DNA of 64,000 nucleotides from positions 62,001-126,000 of the forward strand of contig NRSV01000025.1 in assembly GCA_002286855.1 (NCBI GenBank), in the 5' to 3' direction. Source of the stretch: Bipolaris cookei (taxonomy: Eukaryota; Ascomycota; Dothideomycetes; Pleosporales; Pleosporaceae). The number at the start of each line of letters is the position of its first letter. The stretch's first letter is position 1. Below, piece after piece: positions 34,562 to 45,318 of this stretch. The notes beneath the pieces are model-generated. The model saw nothing but the letters and a program-made list of their open reading frames with translations. It was not told the origin of the DNA and ran no database searches. The translations under genes and the position numbers were made by a program.

Positions 34562-35675
34562 TGAAGAAAAAAAGAATTCATGACTTGGACACGTTCAAAA
34601 TGTATGGGCATAGTCTTTTTTTTCTTTTTCGTTAAGCCCATCGTTCTTGCTATCCTTTCTTTCCTGTCTCTCGATCATGCTTCTGATCTGGTTTGGCCTG
34701 GTCAGCTTAGATGCGGTATCCGCGCTACGATCCCCCGAACTCTCCCCGCCTATATGTTCCACCGGGAACCCCCCGGTAGCGTTTTTTTCTCTTTTCGTCC
34801 ACCAATCGGGTTATATATAGTACTCCCGTGGTCCCTTTTTATTTCTTTCATCTATCTCTGTAGGCGTTTTTAATTATTCTTCTCCTTGCTCCATCTATCT
34901 TATGTATGTCTTGTTCTATTTTTAGTATATATGAAGCAAGCGGCATCGTCCTCCTCATCATCATCATCATCATGATTGGTCAGATGTGGTAGGGCAAAGG
35001 CGTATGTATGCATGCATGTATGTTTGTATGAAGCAAGTATTAGGTTAATTTTTTTGGAAGTCGTTTGTTTAGTAAAGTCACTCATGGAGTTGAATGGAAT
35101 CAATTTTCAAAAATATGAAGCGATTGTTTTTGGAGTTGCTCACTTTGCGAAAGTCACTGCGATTTGGAAATGCCATGTCATGTGATTATCGCGGGTTTAG
35201 GTCGAATATACGTGAGCTGTTGAATGGACTGTGTAGCTAGCTAGCATAAGCGTGAACCGGGTGCAAGCAGCAAGGTACGAAGCATGTGCGCGCGGGGCTA
35301 AAGAGGGTTTGCACGAATGCATGAGGGTTGCCAAAAGACAGGTGTGTGTATTCAAGATTCTTGTCTATCTACGTGCGTACAATGTTCTCTTCTTATGCTC
35401 TCTGCTTCGGTCCTATTGCAGGGATTGCCCTCTGCTGTGTGCGGGGTAGAGCTTCCGAGCCATCCAATCGCTGTAACCTTATTACTTATACGGACATGAG
35501 CAGAGAAAACAATAATCTAATTACCATGCATTGAATATGTTCATATACACCCCAGTCTGTCTAACCAGAAAAAGAAACCAAACGAGCCTTTCAAATGCAA
35601 AATCTATATCCTTCTTAACTCCGTTTACTTACTCATACGACAACCACTTCCATCAGTCCACTTGTAATCAACATC
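34562..35675. other. Intergenic region with AT-rich low-complexity stretches
   Basis: 1.1 kb with T-rich runs, a TCA microsatellite near 34958-34974 and TATG repeats near 35000-35030. No supported gene. Confidence 0.5.
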
Positions 35676-37092
35676 TCAACTTCCCTCACATATCTCCCGC
35701 TGAACCCTAGGCGCCGCAGACATCTTGACCGCGTACTTTGAACTAGCAAGATTAAACTTTGCTTCATGCTCTGTCACACATCGGGCAGCCAAATTAGCAG
35801 CAGTAGTGCTAGTATCACGCTTGGAGCGGCGCTGTCGGTGAGTAATAGTGACGGGGGCGGCAAACTTGAATTTGGTAGGTTGGTGGGCGTCATCGGTGTC
35901 GGTGTCAGTGTCAGTATCGGAACTATCTGATTGAGATGATGATGATGATGATAATGAAGGGGGAAAAGGGGAAGAGGAAGATGACGCAGGGCTGATCTTG
36001 AGACGGGAGGTCTTGGTAAGCCGGGTCTTGCGGGGTAGGGGTGAATTAGGAGGGGAAGGGGAGGCGCAGGAATGAGGGGTGCCTGCCTATCCCGCTTGAT
36101 TCGGCGGTCGAGGTTTGGGATTGCGAGGGACTGGGTGGGGGGGTAGGAATGTCATCTAGATCGATAAGGTTGGGGGTTTGGACTAGTGGTGGTGGCAACG
36201 GCGTTATAGTAGATGATGCAGTTGACTGCTCCGCTGGAGTGTGCCGCTTGCAAACGCCACCAGGCTTCTGCACCTCGCTGCCGGGCCCATGTCGCTCTTT
36301 AAATCTACGAACCCAGAATGTTAGAGAATCTGGAAATGATCGTGGCGCAGGCATACTTTCAGTTGGCGGCTCTAGACCTTCACTGCCTGCTCCTCCTCCT
36401 ATTTTGCGCTGCATCCATGTTAGTGGCTTGGCAGGAGAAACTGCATTCCTCTCCCTCCACCTGGGCATGCCCCGGGTGAAACCTAGTTCGCGAAGCTTTT
36501 CAGTCCCAGGCATTTCGTGCTTGTATTTGCACCCCGTGTGCATCCATCTGCATTCGCCGGTTGCAATCCAGTGCGTACAATATACTTTTTTCGAGGCATC
36601 TGGGCCGGGGTAAGAGCTGTACCTAGATCGCTGGGTATGCCTATGGTACACCGAAGCTATGGCGTCAGCTAGCGACGACTGTCGTTCGGCCCCGGTGGTG
36701 GGCAGCGTGCCAAGGCATTCGTATGTACCAGCTGCTGGTGATTGCGGCGACAACCAGTCTGGGCGACCAAGAGCTGTGTTCATGTTCTACGACTCAGTCC
36801 GGAAATTGTGGTCGGGCGCGAGATATTGAGGTTTCCCATCTGGAACGCAGTGCGATGGCCCATTGTTGGTAATGGGCGCTTGCACTGAGAGCACAGAGGG
36901 CGCGTCTTTTGTCTCCTTGAATAGCTTCCAGCCCTAGTCTGACATTTGACGATGCGTAAGTTGCCGCGGAATCCCCTTGAGTTGGAATGGTAGCTGGTCG
37001 GCTGGTATGAGTGGGACCATGGTGTTTCTGCGGAGAAGATAGCAGCGGAGATCTTTTGGTGACGAGCAGATATTCTGATGTTGGGTGGCCAT
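35676..37092 (-). pseudogene. Disrupted CCCH zinc-finger gene
   Basis: Minus-strand open frame from MATQHQNICSSPKDLRCYLL (Met at 37092) that runs through two in-frame TAG codons, at 36936-36934 and near 36792, and then a frameshift near 36085-36105. Beyond the shift a new frame reads with Ser/Asp-rich then basic character (RKTRLTKTSRLKISPASSS, RQRRSKRDTSTTAANLAARC) to a stop at 35676. The centre holds a single CCCH finger: VYCTHWIATGECRWMHTGC followed by KYKHEMP. The sequence between the stops still looks coding (GWKLFKETKDAP). I found no phase-compatible intron that removes the stops. Both stops are what CAG would become after C-to-T change. It could instead be an intact gene with an unusual splice pattern, or have assembly errors; shortened products from 36783 remain possible. 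Confidence 0.55.
35935..35953 (+). repeat. GAT trinucleotide run inside the zinc-finger pseudogene
   Basis: Six GAT units encode the poly-Ser run on the minus strand in the shifted C-terminal frame. Confidence 0.7.
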
Positions 37093-38585
37093 GGTGGAAA
37101 CGATACGTGCTATACTGGTAATTAAAGATTGCAGATATGATGACTGGATAGAAAATGAAAGGTGAAACACAGAAACCAGAGGTCCGATTTATTCGCCGTT
37201 GGACAACTGTGCTTGAGACAGCAAGCAGACACATTGGACAAGCCAGCAAACGGCTTGCCATCAAGGTGCAGGCACCCGACAAGCTATTGCTGATGGCCAC
37301 TATCCGCATCACTGCCTGCTGCCATCTTGCTTGCAATTTATGTCTGCATGGAGATCAGTATCCGGTAACGGCAAGCAAAGATAGTGCAGAACAAGCAGAG
37401 AGCAGCTGTGCGAAGCCGACATTTGCCCGCAGCTCTCATCAGTGTTGGTGACGTCAATTGTGTTCACATGACCCGAGGTGCGACAGGCTCCGAGACCTGC
37501 TAGCAAGACGTTTGACATGAGGCTTGGGAGAGGCTGCTAGTTATTCTGTTGGGTTTGTAAAATTAGGAGTAGAATTCGGAGATTACTCCAGGGCAGCTGA
37601 AAGCACGGTATGTAAAGTTTGCTTTGCAGCTGACTAGTAATCATCCGTAGGGACCCGGGCTGCATTGGCTCCGGCATTCATGACTACCGGAGCGCTAAAT
37701 TGCTTGACAACACCACTCATGGGGCACGGAGCCTCTCAGCGTAGCTGATGCTTTGGCTGCGACGGCATATGGCCCTATTCAGGGCTGTGATGAGCAACCC
37801 ACATCTCCGCGCTGTCATCCCTGTGCAGATTGATTGGCGTCATGCTCGAATCTGCCGAAACAGACTAACCCTTATGTACCCCAACACCAAGCTTGTTCTG
37901 ACAGCGCTGTCACCTGGGAAGTCCGATATTTGAGATTTTCCATACTCGCCTCGGAGCGTCCTACTGTACCAAGACCGCCTTGCTGCTATGGTACCTTCTC
38001 CTCCTAGCCTGTTTCACCCCATGGTCAACATGCCGACCGTGTGGATAGGAAAAAAAAAGTTATACAAAGTTCTCTCTTGTGAAACAGTGACCTTCAGCAG
38101 TCGTTTTCTGGCACCTTGTGTCAACGCCTAATCCCTGTACCCCACGTCTGTATACGAATGGGCCTCTTCATACGAGCTGTTTGTCATCGCCCATCTACCT
38201 GTGTATGCGACTAATAAGGCGCTGATCAAAGTCACTATAATGGCTCGGGAAATAAGTATTGCTTAGTCCATGCAACCCGCGAGTCAGTGATGAACGAGAT
38301 CTCCGTTACTAGGCTGCTGCTGCGTCTCCGAGGTCCACGGCGCCTCTGCCATCCTAGTTCAAGCAATGTACCACTTGGCTGGGTCATGCGGTAAAGAAAC
38401 CAAGGCTTTAGTGTCTGTCTAATAACCCTGCTACTCTTCCTCACGTCCCCATCTTGTACCCTCAGGATCCTCTTGGAAAAAATACCTCCACCTAACATGG
38501 ACCTCTTCTAGCGAATCATGAAACGACGTGTGATCTACAAAGCTCGACAACTGACGATACTAATCGAACGAAGAGGTCCACCACC
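37093..38585. other. 1.5-kb region without a supported gene
   Basis: Lies between the zinc-finger pseudogene and the rhodopsin-like gene. Only short unspecific open frames on both strands. Confidence 0.45.
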
Positions 38586-40017
38586 ATGACATCCGATAAT
38601 CGGAAGCAAGAGGTCCTTGCGGTAGCAATCCTTTTCTTCGTCTTGACATGGGTCACTGTCTGCTTGCGAGTCTATGTACGCCTGTGCCTGAGAACAATAT
38701 GGGGAAAAGATGACTCGTACATGGTTGCGACACAAGTACGTACAATATTCACCTACTAACGCTGCGACACTAACCGAGCTTTACAGTTAGTATTCACTAT
38801 TTACCTCTGCTTTCAAATCGTTGCAGCGGTACATGGAACTGGTCAGCATCGATGGCGTCTAAGCGATCACGATGCAAAGACCGCACTACTAGTTAGTCCT
38901 ATGCCTTTTGTCTCAACCCCAGCTACTGACTCAAGATAGTTTTGGTACTTGTGCGAAGTCATGTACGTAGTGACCAACGGCCTTCTTAAGTTTTCGATTG
39001 GATATTTCTATCTCCGAGTCGCAGTCAAGCGAAACTACATTTGGTGCATAAGGATACTTATGGGAGGTACTGTCCTGTGCTGCTTGATTTACTTGTTCTT
39101 GGTCATGCTCCAGTGTTCTCCTGGTAAGTCCTGCTTCAGAAATTGTACGGCATTTGTGTTGATGATGTTCAGTCTCGGCATTTTGGGAGATACATCCTGC
39201 TTCAAGCAAATGTATACCAAAAGGCCCAACCCTAGGCATCAGTTACGCTCTCGCCGCTATCAACGCCATGGCCGATTGGATATTGGGATTACTTCCTTTC
39301 TGGATGGTCTGGAGCCTGAATATGAAGACGAAGACCAAGATCCTGGTTGCGTGTATCCTCGCGTTTGCTGCCATGTATGTCGTTCACAATGTCAGCTTAC
39401 AAAGTGCTAACAATCGGTTAGTGGAAGCACAGGCACCGTCGTACGCATGGGATACATACACACACTTTACGAAGGTCCGGACTTTCTCTGTATGCACTTC
39501 CGTTTCTCTTAATACAAAACAACATCATTCCATTCGCTAACTGCGCTTTCTAGATGCTACAACCGATGTCGCCATATGGAGCACAGTGGAGCCTGGCATA
39601 GGCATCGTGGCAAGCAGCATCGCAACCTATCGACCGCTAGTATACCACGTACTGCAACTTCTCGGCTTCGCAGACGCACCCTATGAGCAAAGCACATCTT
39701 TCGAGTACAGCAGAAAAGGCCGCGATTACCGCCGCAGCCTGAGCGTATCGGATCTCGTGCCTACGGAAATGGGAATCATGACTTCACACGTCACTGGGCC
39801 TGCTCCAGCAGGTTGGGGCGGCGCCCCACGGACTCCGAGAATTGTCATTTCAGACGATATGTTGCCGCACACTACGCCAGACGGCCAGATCTTGCAGACA
39901 GTATCGGTCCACCAGCAAAGCGAAGGACCACCAAAACTCGAGCTGCGGGCCAGCTTCCACAATAATCTTGCTAGAGGCAGTATGTTTAGTCTTGGAAGAT
40001 TTCGAATACCCGAATGA
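38586..40017 (+). CDS. Fungal rhodopsin-domain (PTH11-like) integral membrane protein
   Basis: Seven-helix membrane protein of the fungal rhodopsin-domain family, which includes PTH11-like receptors. Six exons: 38586-38735, 38787-38891, 38940-39123, 39173-39374, 39422-39489 and 39554-40017, total 390 residues. Helices include VLAVAILFFVLTWVTVCLRV, LVFTIYLCFQIVAAVHGTG, CEVMYVVTNGLLKFSIGYFY, ILMGGTVLCCLIYLFLVMLQ and LVACILAFAA. Landmarks: GKDDSYM after helix 1, VHGTGQH, QCSPVSAFWE, and the WSTVEPGIGIVASSIATYRP segment before the tail. The tail (about 120 residues) is cytoplasmic and Ser-rich. It lacks the CFEM domain of true PTH11. The stop codon falls in a 13-bp tandem repeat. Confidence 0.9.
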
Positions 40018-40046
40018 AACACCCGAATGAAATACCCGAATGAAAT
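40008..40046 (+). repeat. Three tandem 13-bp units across the rhodopsin-like stop codon
   Basis: ACCCGAATGAAAY occurs three times in a row. The first copy contains the TGA stop of the rhodopsin-like gene; since 13 is not a multiple of three, copy changes here do not extend the frame. Confidence 0.85.
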
Positions 40047-40313
40047 ACTCGTATTTAATTTTACTTACGACTGTGCCTAATATTGATTTTTTGTATGGAT
40101 ATGGTGTTTATAAACAAGATTTCGTCATATGGGATTTGCATGTTATTGGTGTTCTGATCAAGCCCAATGTTCATCACATACTCTTTGTATTAAACCAAAG
40201 GCCATACCCACTACAAGTCGTCTCTGCAGAGACGCCAAACACTCTACCCCTCAAACTTTGCTTCCTCTCCAGACCCACCCATCCAAAGTACTCCCACCAC
40301 CTCACCACCCCAA

Positions 40314-40937
40314 TCACCCCTCCTTATCCCCACCCATCCCCTTTCTCTCATGCACCTCAACACACCACTGAATGGCCTCCTGCCACGTCCCATACATCTC
40401 CCCATCATCCACCGTCCACCCCCTCTCCTCCAGCTCGCGTATCGCCATATCGCGAAAAAACCACCAACTCGGCAGGAAATTCAGCTTCGCCAGCGCCGCG
40501 AGCTTCAGCGGTGAAAACAGCGATCCGTACTGGCATGCGCGCTGTAGCAGGTTTCCGTGAGTGAAGGAGACTTGCCACATGGCGTAGGCGATGTCGTTGA
40601 TGTGGGTTGTGGTGAGGCGGGTGGCGGTTGGGGAGGCGGGCAGGAAGTGCGGGTTGGATTGCAGGACGTGGGCGAGGAGGTTGGAGAGGAGGGAGGTTAC
40701 TTCGGCGTTAGTATTTGCGGGATGTGGGGGTGCGACTGGTGGGAGGAAAGGGGAGTGGAAATCGGTCGGGGGCTGGTAAGTTGGTGAGTTGGTGGCCTGG
40801 TTGAAGGACTCGTTGATAGCCAGGCTGATGGAGTGGTTGTAAGGTTGTTTCATCGGCTGGCCGAAATGCCGGTTGGTGGGCTGTTGGGTGGGCTGTGTTG
40901 CTGTTAGTATGTTTCTGGCTTGTAGTTCGCAAGTCAT
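40314..40937 (-). CDS. Unknown protein, 5' exons uncertain
   Basis: Open frame of 207 codons from Met at 40937 (MTCELQARNIL). The first half is Pro/Gln/Asn-rich and disordered (TQPTQQPTNRHFG). The second half has ordered character: TTTHINDIAYAMWQVSFTHG, LLQRACQYGSLFSPLKLAAL, PSWWFFRDMAIRELEERGW. Upstream on the same strand, 41110-40991 (MNFPNQQLNIHRYRPIAPV) and a basic stretch around 41260-41170 (RKILIRRKSEKAVVDTLRTV) look like further exons; the splice between these two is good (AAG/GTGTGT...CTAG). The splice into 40937 is not in frame with a normal-length intron, so I cannot join them safely. Family unknown. Confidence 0.45.
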   Translation of the reverse strand: MTCELQARNILTATQPTQQPTNRHFGQPMKQPYNHSISLAINESFNQATNSPTYQPPTDFHSPFLPPVAPPHPANTNAEVTSLLSNLLAHVLQSNPHFLPASPTATRLTTTHINDIAYAMWQVSFTHGNLLQRACQYGSLFSPLKLAALAKLNFLPSWWFFRDMAIRELEERGWTVDDGEMYGTWQEAIQWCVEVHERKGMGGDKEG

Positions 40938-42185
40938 GGCTTCAGAGTTGCTTTGAGATTGCGACTAGTTGTACAGATGTGGTACACTTACGCTGGTGTC
41001 GGTGTTGTTCATTTCATCCGCAGAAGCATCCGGCGGCGGGGTCATCTGGGCCACTGGTGCTATGGGTCTATAGCGGTGGATATTGAGTTGTTGATTAGGA
41101 AAGTTCATCTAGTAAGTTTCCGTCAATTTTTGTCTCCGTGATACTAAGGGCAAACACACCTTGGCTTTGATCTTTCTTCTATTCGCCACGGTACGGAGAG
41201 TATCAACGACTGCTTTCTCAGACTTTCGACGAATCAAAATCTTTCGTTTCTTCCAGGTTCTATATGCGAAGTGATAGTGAAGTTATCAACTGCTACTAGG
41301 CTTTTATAGAGTGAATGAACCTAGAGTTGAATTCACAAGTCCCCACACGACCTGAAAAGTCTCCTTTCACTGCTCACCTTTTCTGATTTTCACTTGTTTC
41401 GTTGGTAGTAGCGTAGCTTTTATTACTGTAGTGAATATTGAGGTACGCTGAAGTAATGTGAATGAGAGGGAAGAAGATGTGATGGTAAACCGTGAATGTG
41501 AAGCGTGTGTGGAATGAGCAAGCCTATTAACAGATATCCTGTACGCATGAAATGACATAGGCAAGGTAGTGACTGTGATACTAAAGTAAAATGTCAAGTT
41601 CGGTCGAGCATGACACAGGCAATTACGATGTGCCAAACTTTTTCCAGTTGCCTTGTTAAAATTTATGTGAAGCAGAGCCACTGCTGTAAAAGTCTTCAAG
41701 AAGGTGCGCAACCTCTGCTTCGCACATAGTTGGGCAGCTCGATTGAACCCAACAAGCCACGTACTGAGATACGAATGACTGAAATTGCATGTGTAATTGT
41801 TAAGCATCTTTGTAGTGAAGTCAAAGTAGGATATTGAACATGGTACGGGAGTGGAGGAAACGAGATGAGGCGAACGTGAAGAATGTACAGCTTGGCGGAA
41901 TTCATCAAATGAAAAGGTAGATATATTCTGAATACCCATGATAGCCCATGTTCAGGATAAAATTCAAAATCTGAGCATGGTAGAAGGATCTTCTTGGATA
42001 GTTAAATTCGCCACAAAAATGGTACCACACTGTACCTGGGTATCGTTGGTCCCAGAATAACCACACCATCATTCCAAAGTTCCTCTCTTGCAATAGAATA
42101 TGGATGATGTATCTCACTCTGAATGCTTTGCACCCATCGCCCTGTCAGTTTCCCGCAAAATAGAGTTTGACCTGAGGCACAAACG
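40938..42185 (-). other. Region with uncertain coding pieces on the minus strand
   Basis: Contains the possible exons noted for the 40314-40937 gene and a 190-codon open frame at 41367-41939 (MGIQNISTFSFDEFRQAVHS). The latter ends in IKATLLPTKQVKIRKGEQ, with a good GTGAGC donor overlapping its end. No domain is recognised and composition is weakly coding. Confidence 0.3.
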
Positions 42186-43344
42186 CTAAGCCTGCCCACG
42201 CGCATTCACCTTCTGCTTCGCTCTCGTCTTCTTCTTCGGGGGTGGTGTTTCCTCTTCATCAGAATCGCCAATATCCTCTTCTCCAGATTCCATCACCTCA
42301 TCTTCACTCTCTTGCTTGGCCTTCTTTTTTGAGCGGCTGTTTATTTTCTGCTTCTTCCGGTTGGTTTCGAATGCTTCCTCAGGCGGTTCCTCCATAGGCA
42401 TTGATCGCTTGGAACCTCGTGATTTGGGCGCATACTTGGCCTCAAGAGAATCAAAGAAGTTGCCTGCTCGTGCCTTTTGTCGTTGTTGGATCAGAGCTGC
42501 CAGTCCTGCTATGTCATCTTTGTCACTCTTCTTGCTATTGAGCTTTGCCTTCGTCTTTGCTTTTCCCTTGGTAGGTTCCGCCTTCTCTGTCTGTTCCTGA
42601 GCCTGCTGCTTGTCGAAGGTTTCACGCCTCTTCCTCTCTGCACCCTTGGCTTTTTCGCGCGTCTCATCTGTCTCTTTCTCATATGCAGCATATGAACTAA
42701 CCGTGCCATTGGCAATCTCTTCGTCTAGAATCTTCCTGAACCGCTCATCGTCCACCAAGATATCGGATAGCATGACAATATCGTATACTTTGTTCAAGTT
42801 GCCCTTGGTCTTCTTGAATGCGTTGATCAAGTCCTTGCGCTCCTCTTCGCTGCCTTTGTATTCATCAGAAATCTTATTGATAGTTTCTTCGTTGATGATA
42901 TTCCTAAACTGCTCGCGGAAGAAGTCGAGCCAGTTGAAGTCTTCGTCGTCTTCCAGGGTCTCCGCTGTACTTCCGGTGAGATCATAACGTTTACGCCTTC
43001 GGTCGTCGGAAAGTACTGCATATGCGAATGCGATCTCTTGAAAGGCCTTGTTGGCGGCTTCTTTCTCATCGGGCGCAGCCTTGTCTGCAGTTGTCAGTAA
43101 GGGAGGAGCTAAATACCTAACGAGGGGGCGTACCTGGATGACACTTGAGTGCCATCTTGCGATATGCCTTTTTCACATCATCCGCTGTTGCTTGAGACTC
43201 AAGGCCCAGAACCTCATATGGGTCAATAGTAGGTGGGCCTTCGTCACCAAGATCATGCTCTTCGCCTTCACTGTCATGATGATTGGCGGAGTCTTCTTCC
43301 ATGGGATCTTCGGCCTCTGTATTTTTGCGTTGTTTCTTCGCCAT
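42186..43344 (-). CDS. J-domain co-chaperone, DNAJC9-like
   Basis: Hsp40 protein that stimulates Hsp70 ATPase; DNAJC9 proteins act as nuclear histone chaperones. Minus-strand exons 43344-43134 and 43084-42186 (49-nt intron) give 369 residues. The J-domain starts at about residue 41 (DPYEVLGLESQATADDVKKA). Its catalytic HPD motif is split by the intron: KCHP-DKAAPDEKEAANKAFQ. Then come AYAVLSDDRRRKRYD and the DNAJC9-type helical region (FNWLDFFREQFRNIINEE, GNLNKVYDIVMLSDILVDDE). The C-terminal ~150 residues are highly charged with several NLS-like clusters (KKQKINSRSKKKAKQE, PPPKKKTRAKQKVNARG). Starts 169 nt from the divergent deaminase gene. Confidence 0.92.
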
Positions 43345-43513
43345 GTTGTTTGATTGTTGTGTTGGTATGGAAGTGAAGCAGTACTAAGTTGGTAAATCGA
43401 GGGACGCGACGCGACAGTGAGCCCGGACTTAGCGGAGCTAAGTGGCTCCACTGTTCCCTCTATCACCTGTTGACCAGAACACGCATTATTTCATTCACCT
43501 TCCCTCGCCAGAA

Positions 43514-44068
43514 ATGTCAACATTACTCGACTGGGATGGCCCAGTGCCTCCTATGCCCGGCCCAGATCCCAACGACCATCTCCAGTACATGCGCCTTGCC
43601 CTCGATCAAGCGCACGAATCACCGCCAAAGCCCTCGAACTTTCGAGTGGGCGCCTTATTGGTCGATGCAGATACTGGCACGATCTTATCAAGGGGCTACA
43701 CTCTAGAATGCGAGGGTAATACGCATGCAGAGCAATGCTGTCTTCTGAAGTTTGCCAAAGAACACAACTTGCCAGAAGAACGGGTTGGCGAAGCCCTTCC
43801 TCCAAATACCTCCGTATACACTACTATGGAGCCTTGCAATCTTCGACTAAGTGGCAACCTGCCATGCACAGACCGGATCATCAGAGCCAAGGGGGAAAAT
43901 GGAGAGCAAAAAATTAAAAGGGTCTACCTAGGCGTCAAGGAGCCAGAAAAGTTCGTTGGCGAGAATCAAGGAAGGAAAAAATTGGAGGAAAATGGTATCG
44001 AATGTATTCATATACCTGGCCTGGAGGATCGGATATTGCAAGTCGCTACCGCAGGCCATGTACAGTGA
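43514..44068 (+). CDS. Cytidine-deaminase-fold protein, RIB2/DRAP-deaminase type
   Basis: Zinc-dependent deaminase resembling the pyrimidine deaminase domain of riboflavin biosynthesis (yeast Rib2 C-terminal domain, S. pombe Pcd1). Single exon, 184 residues from ATG at 43514 (MSTLLDWDGPVPPMPG). Motifs: HAEQCCLLKFAKEHNLPEE with zinc His and catalytic Glu, then TTMEPCNLRLSGNLPCTDRI with the two zinc cysteines spaced PCx8C, the longer spacing typical of RIB2-type enzymes. It stands alone without the pseudouridine-synthase domain fused to it in yeast Rib2. Shares a short promoter with the J-protein gene. Exact substrate is inferred. Confidence 0.85.
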   Translation: MSTLLDWDGPVPPMPGPDPNDHLQYMRLALDQAHESPPKPSNFRVGALLVDADTGTILSRGYTLECEGNTHAEQCCLLKFAKEHNLPEERVGEALPPNTSVYTTMEPCNLRLSGNLPCTDRIIRAKGENGEQKIKRVYLGVKEPEKFVGENQGRKKLEENGIECIHIPGLEDRILQVATAGHVQ

Positions 44069-44582
44069 ATGATTGTATATTAGAATGTTCAAATCCACGG
44101 GTAGGATGCATGAAATCAGATCTTCACATGACATGAGCAAATTGCAACAGAAAAGCGCCGAAGGGAATCGATCAATACAATCGTAGCACCTCCAACATAG
44201 AGAATATATGAGGGCGCCAGTCGCAGTTTTAGAAATCATAGTAACAGTAAAATTTAAATACATAATTCAACATCGGAGGTCGGTTCCCGCTCACGAAATC
44301 CCCCGCGTTCTCGAGATCGTCTGGCTCAATCTTAACTGGGAAGACCGATGGCGTCATGACTATTTCCACACGAATGCATCCCACCACCAGCCCCGATGAA
44401 GACGCATTGCGCAGCCAAAGAACGCACACCTAACAAGCAACCCATCGTGCTCAATTTTCCAATATGACGCGTTTCACAAACGCACGTGGTCAGGGCAATC
44501 CCAAAGAAAGAAGTCTCTTGGACACAACGGCGTATATTAATTCGTATCTCTGACCCCGACAAATCTCACTTGCCTTCTCACA

Positions 44583-45261
44583 ATGCTAAGCTACATCCGC
44601 CCAGCTCCTAGCCAAATACTCCAGACCTTCACAAAACCCACGTGCACTCGCATTCTCAGACCCAGCAGAGCAACCATGACGACCTCAGCTTCAAACATCA
44701 ACATCGAGACTAAGGACGTGCAAACCGCACCTGGCGTTACCTTGAGTGAATCGCAGCAAACAGTCGTACGCTCAGTACTAGACCTCTTCGCCGGCCGCCC
44801 TTCGTTACGCAAACTGTCGCTGTGGCGCGACGATGCTACCTTTGTGGACCCTCTTACCATTGCCCAGGGCCGCGGCAAGTACGCCGCACAGTGGTACGGG
44901 CTCAAGGCCGCGTTTTCGGAAATCGAGCGGTTGGAGCACCAGGTCAAGGATGCAGGGAACCCTATCTTGATGGATCTTAAGACGAGATATGTGGTCAAGG
45001 GGATTGGAAAGGAGCAGGTTATTCAGAGTGAGGTTGTTATTCATTTGGATAGCGAGGGCAAGATTGAGAAGCTGGAGGATAAGTGGAATGGGAAGTTGCC
45101 TGAGAATGTAATTGCGAATGTAAGTCGATTAGAACCTAATGTATGGAATAGTCCGGCTAATGTTTTGATAGGCTTTTCGCCGTCTAAATGCTGTTTCGGT
45201 ACCCCTCTTGATCAAGGTACCAAAGGATGACGAAGAAGATGCAAAGATGGGCAATCAGTAA
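44583..45261 (+). CDS. SnoaL/NTF2-like fold protein of unknown function
   Basis: Exons 44583-45119 and 45172-45261 joined by a 52-nt intron give 208 residues. The N-terminal 35 residues are basic and Ser/Thr/Pro-rich (MLSYIRPAPSQILQTF), possibly a mitochondrial presequence; a second Met at 44676 begins the likely mature form (MTTSASNINIETKDV). The core, SVLDLFAGRPSLRKLSLWRD through FVDPLTIAQGRGKYAAQW and SEVVIHLDSEGKIEKLED, has the helix-then-sheet pattern of SnoaL-like/NTF2 domains found in many ascomycetes. No active-site call is possible. Confidence 0.75.
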
Positions 45262-45318
45262 TCGAAATACATGTATTCGTAATTCGTAAAATCGTAATCG
45301 CGGTTACTGCCTATTTGT

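Noticed and set aside
41367..41939. 190-codon minus-strand open frame
   Set aside because: No domain, composition not clearly coding, and its 3' end does not splice in frame to the next exon-like piece; kept only as a note in the region entry.
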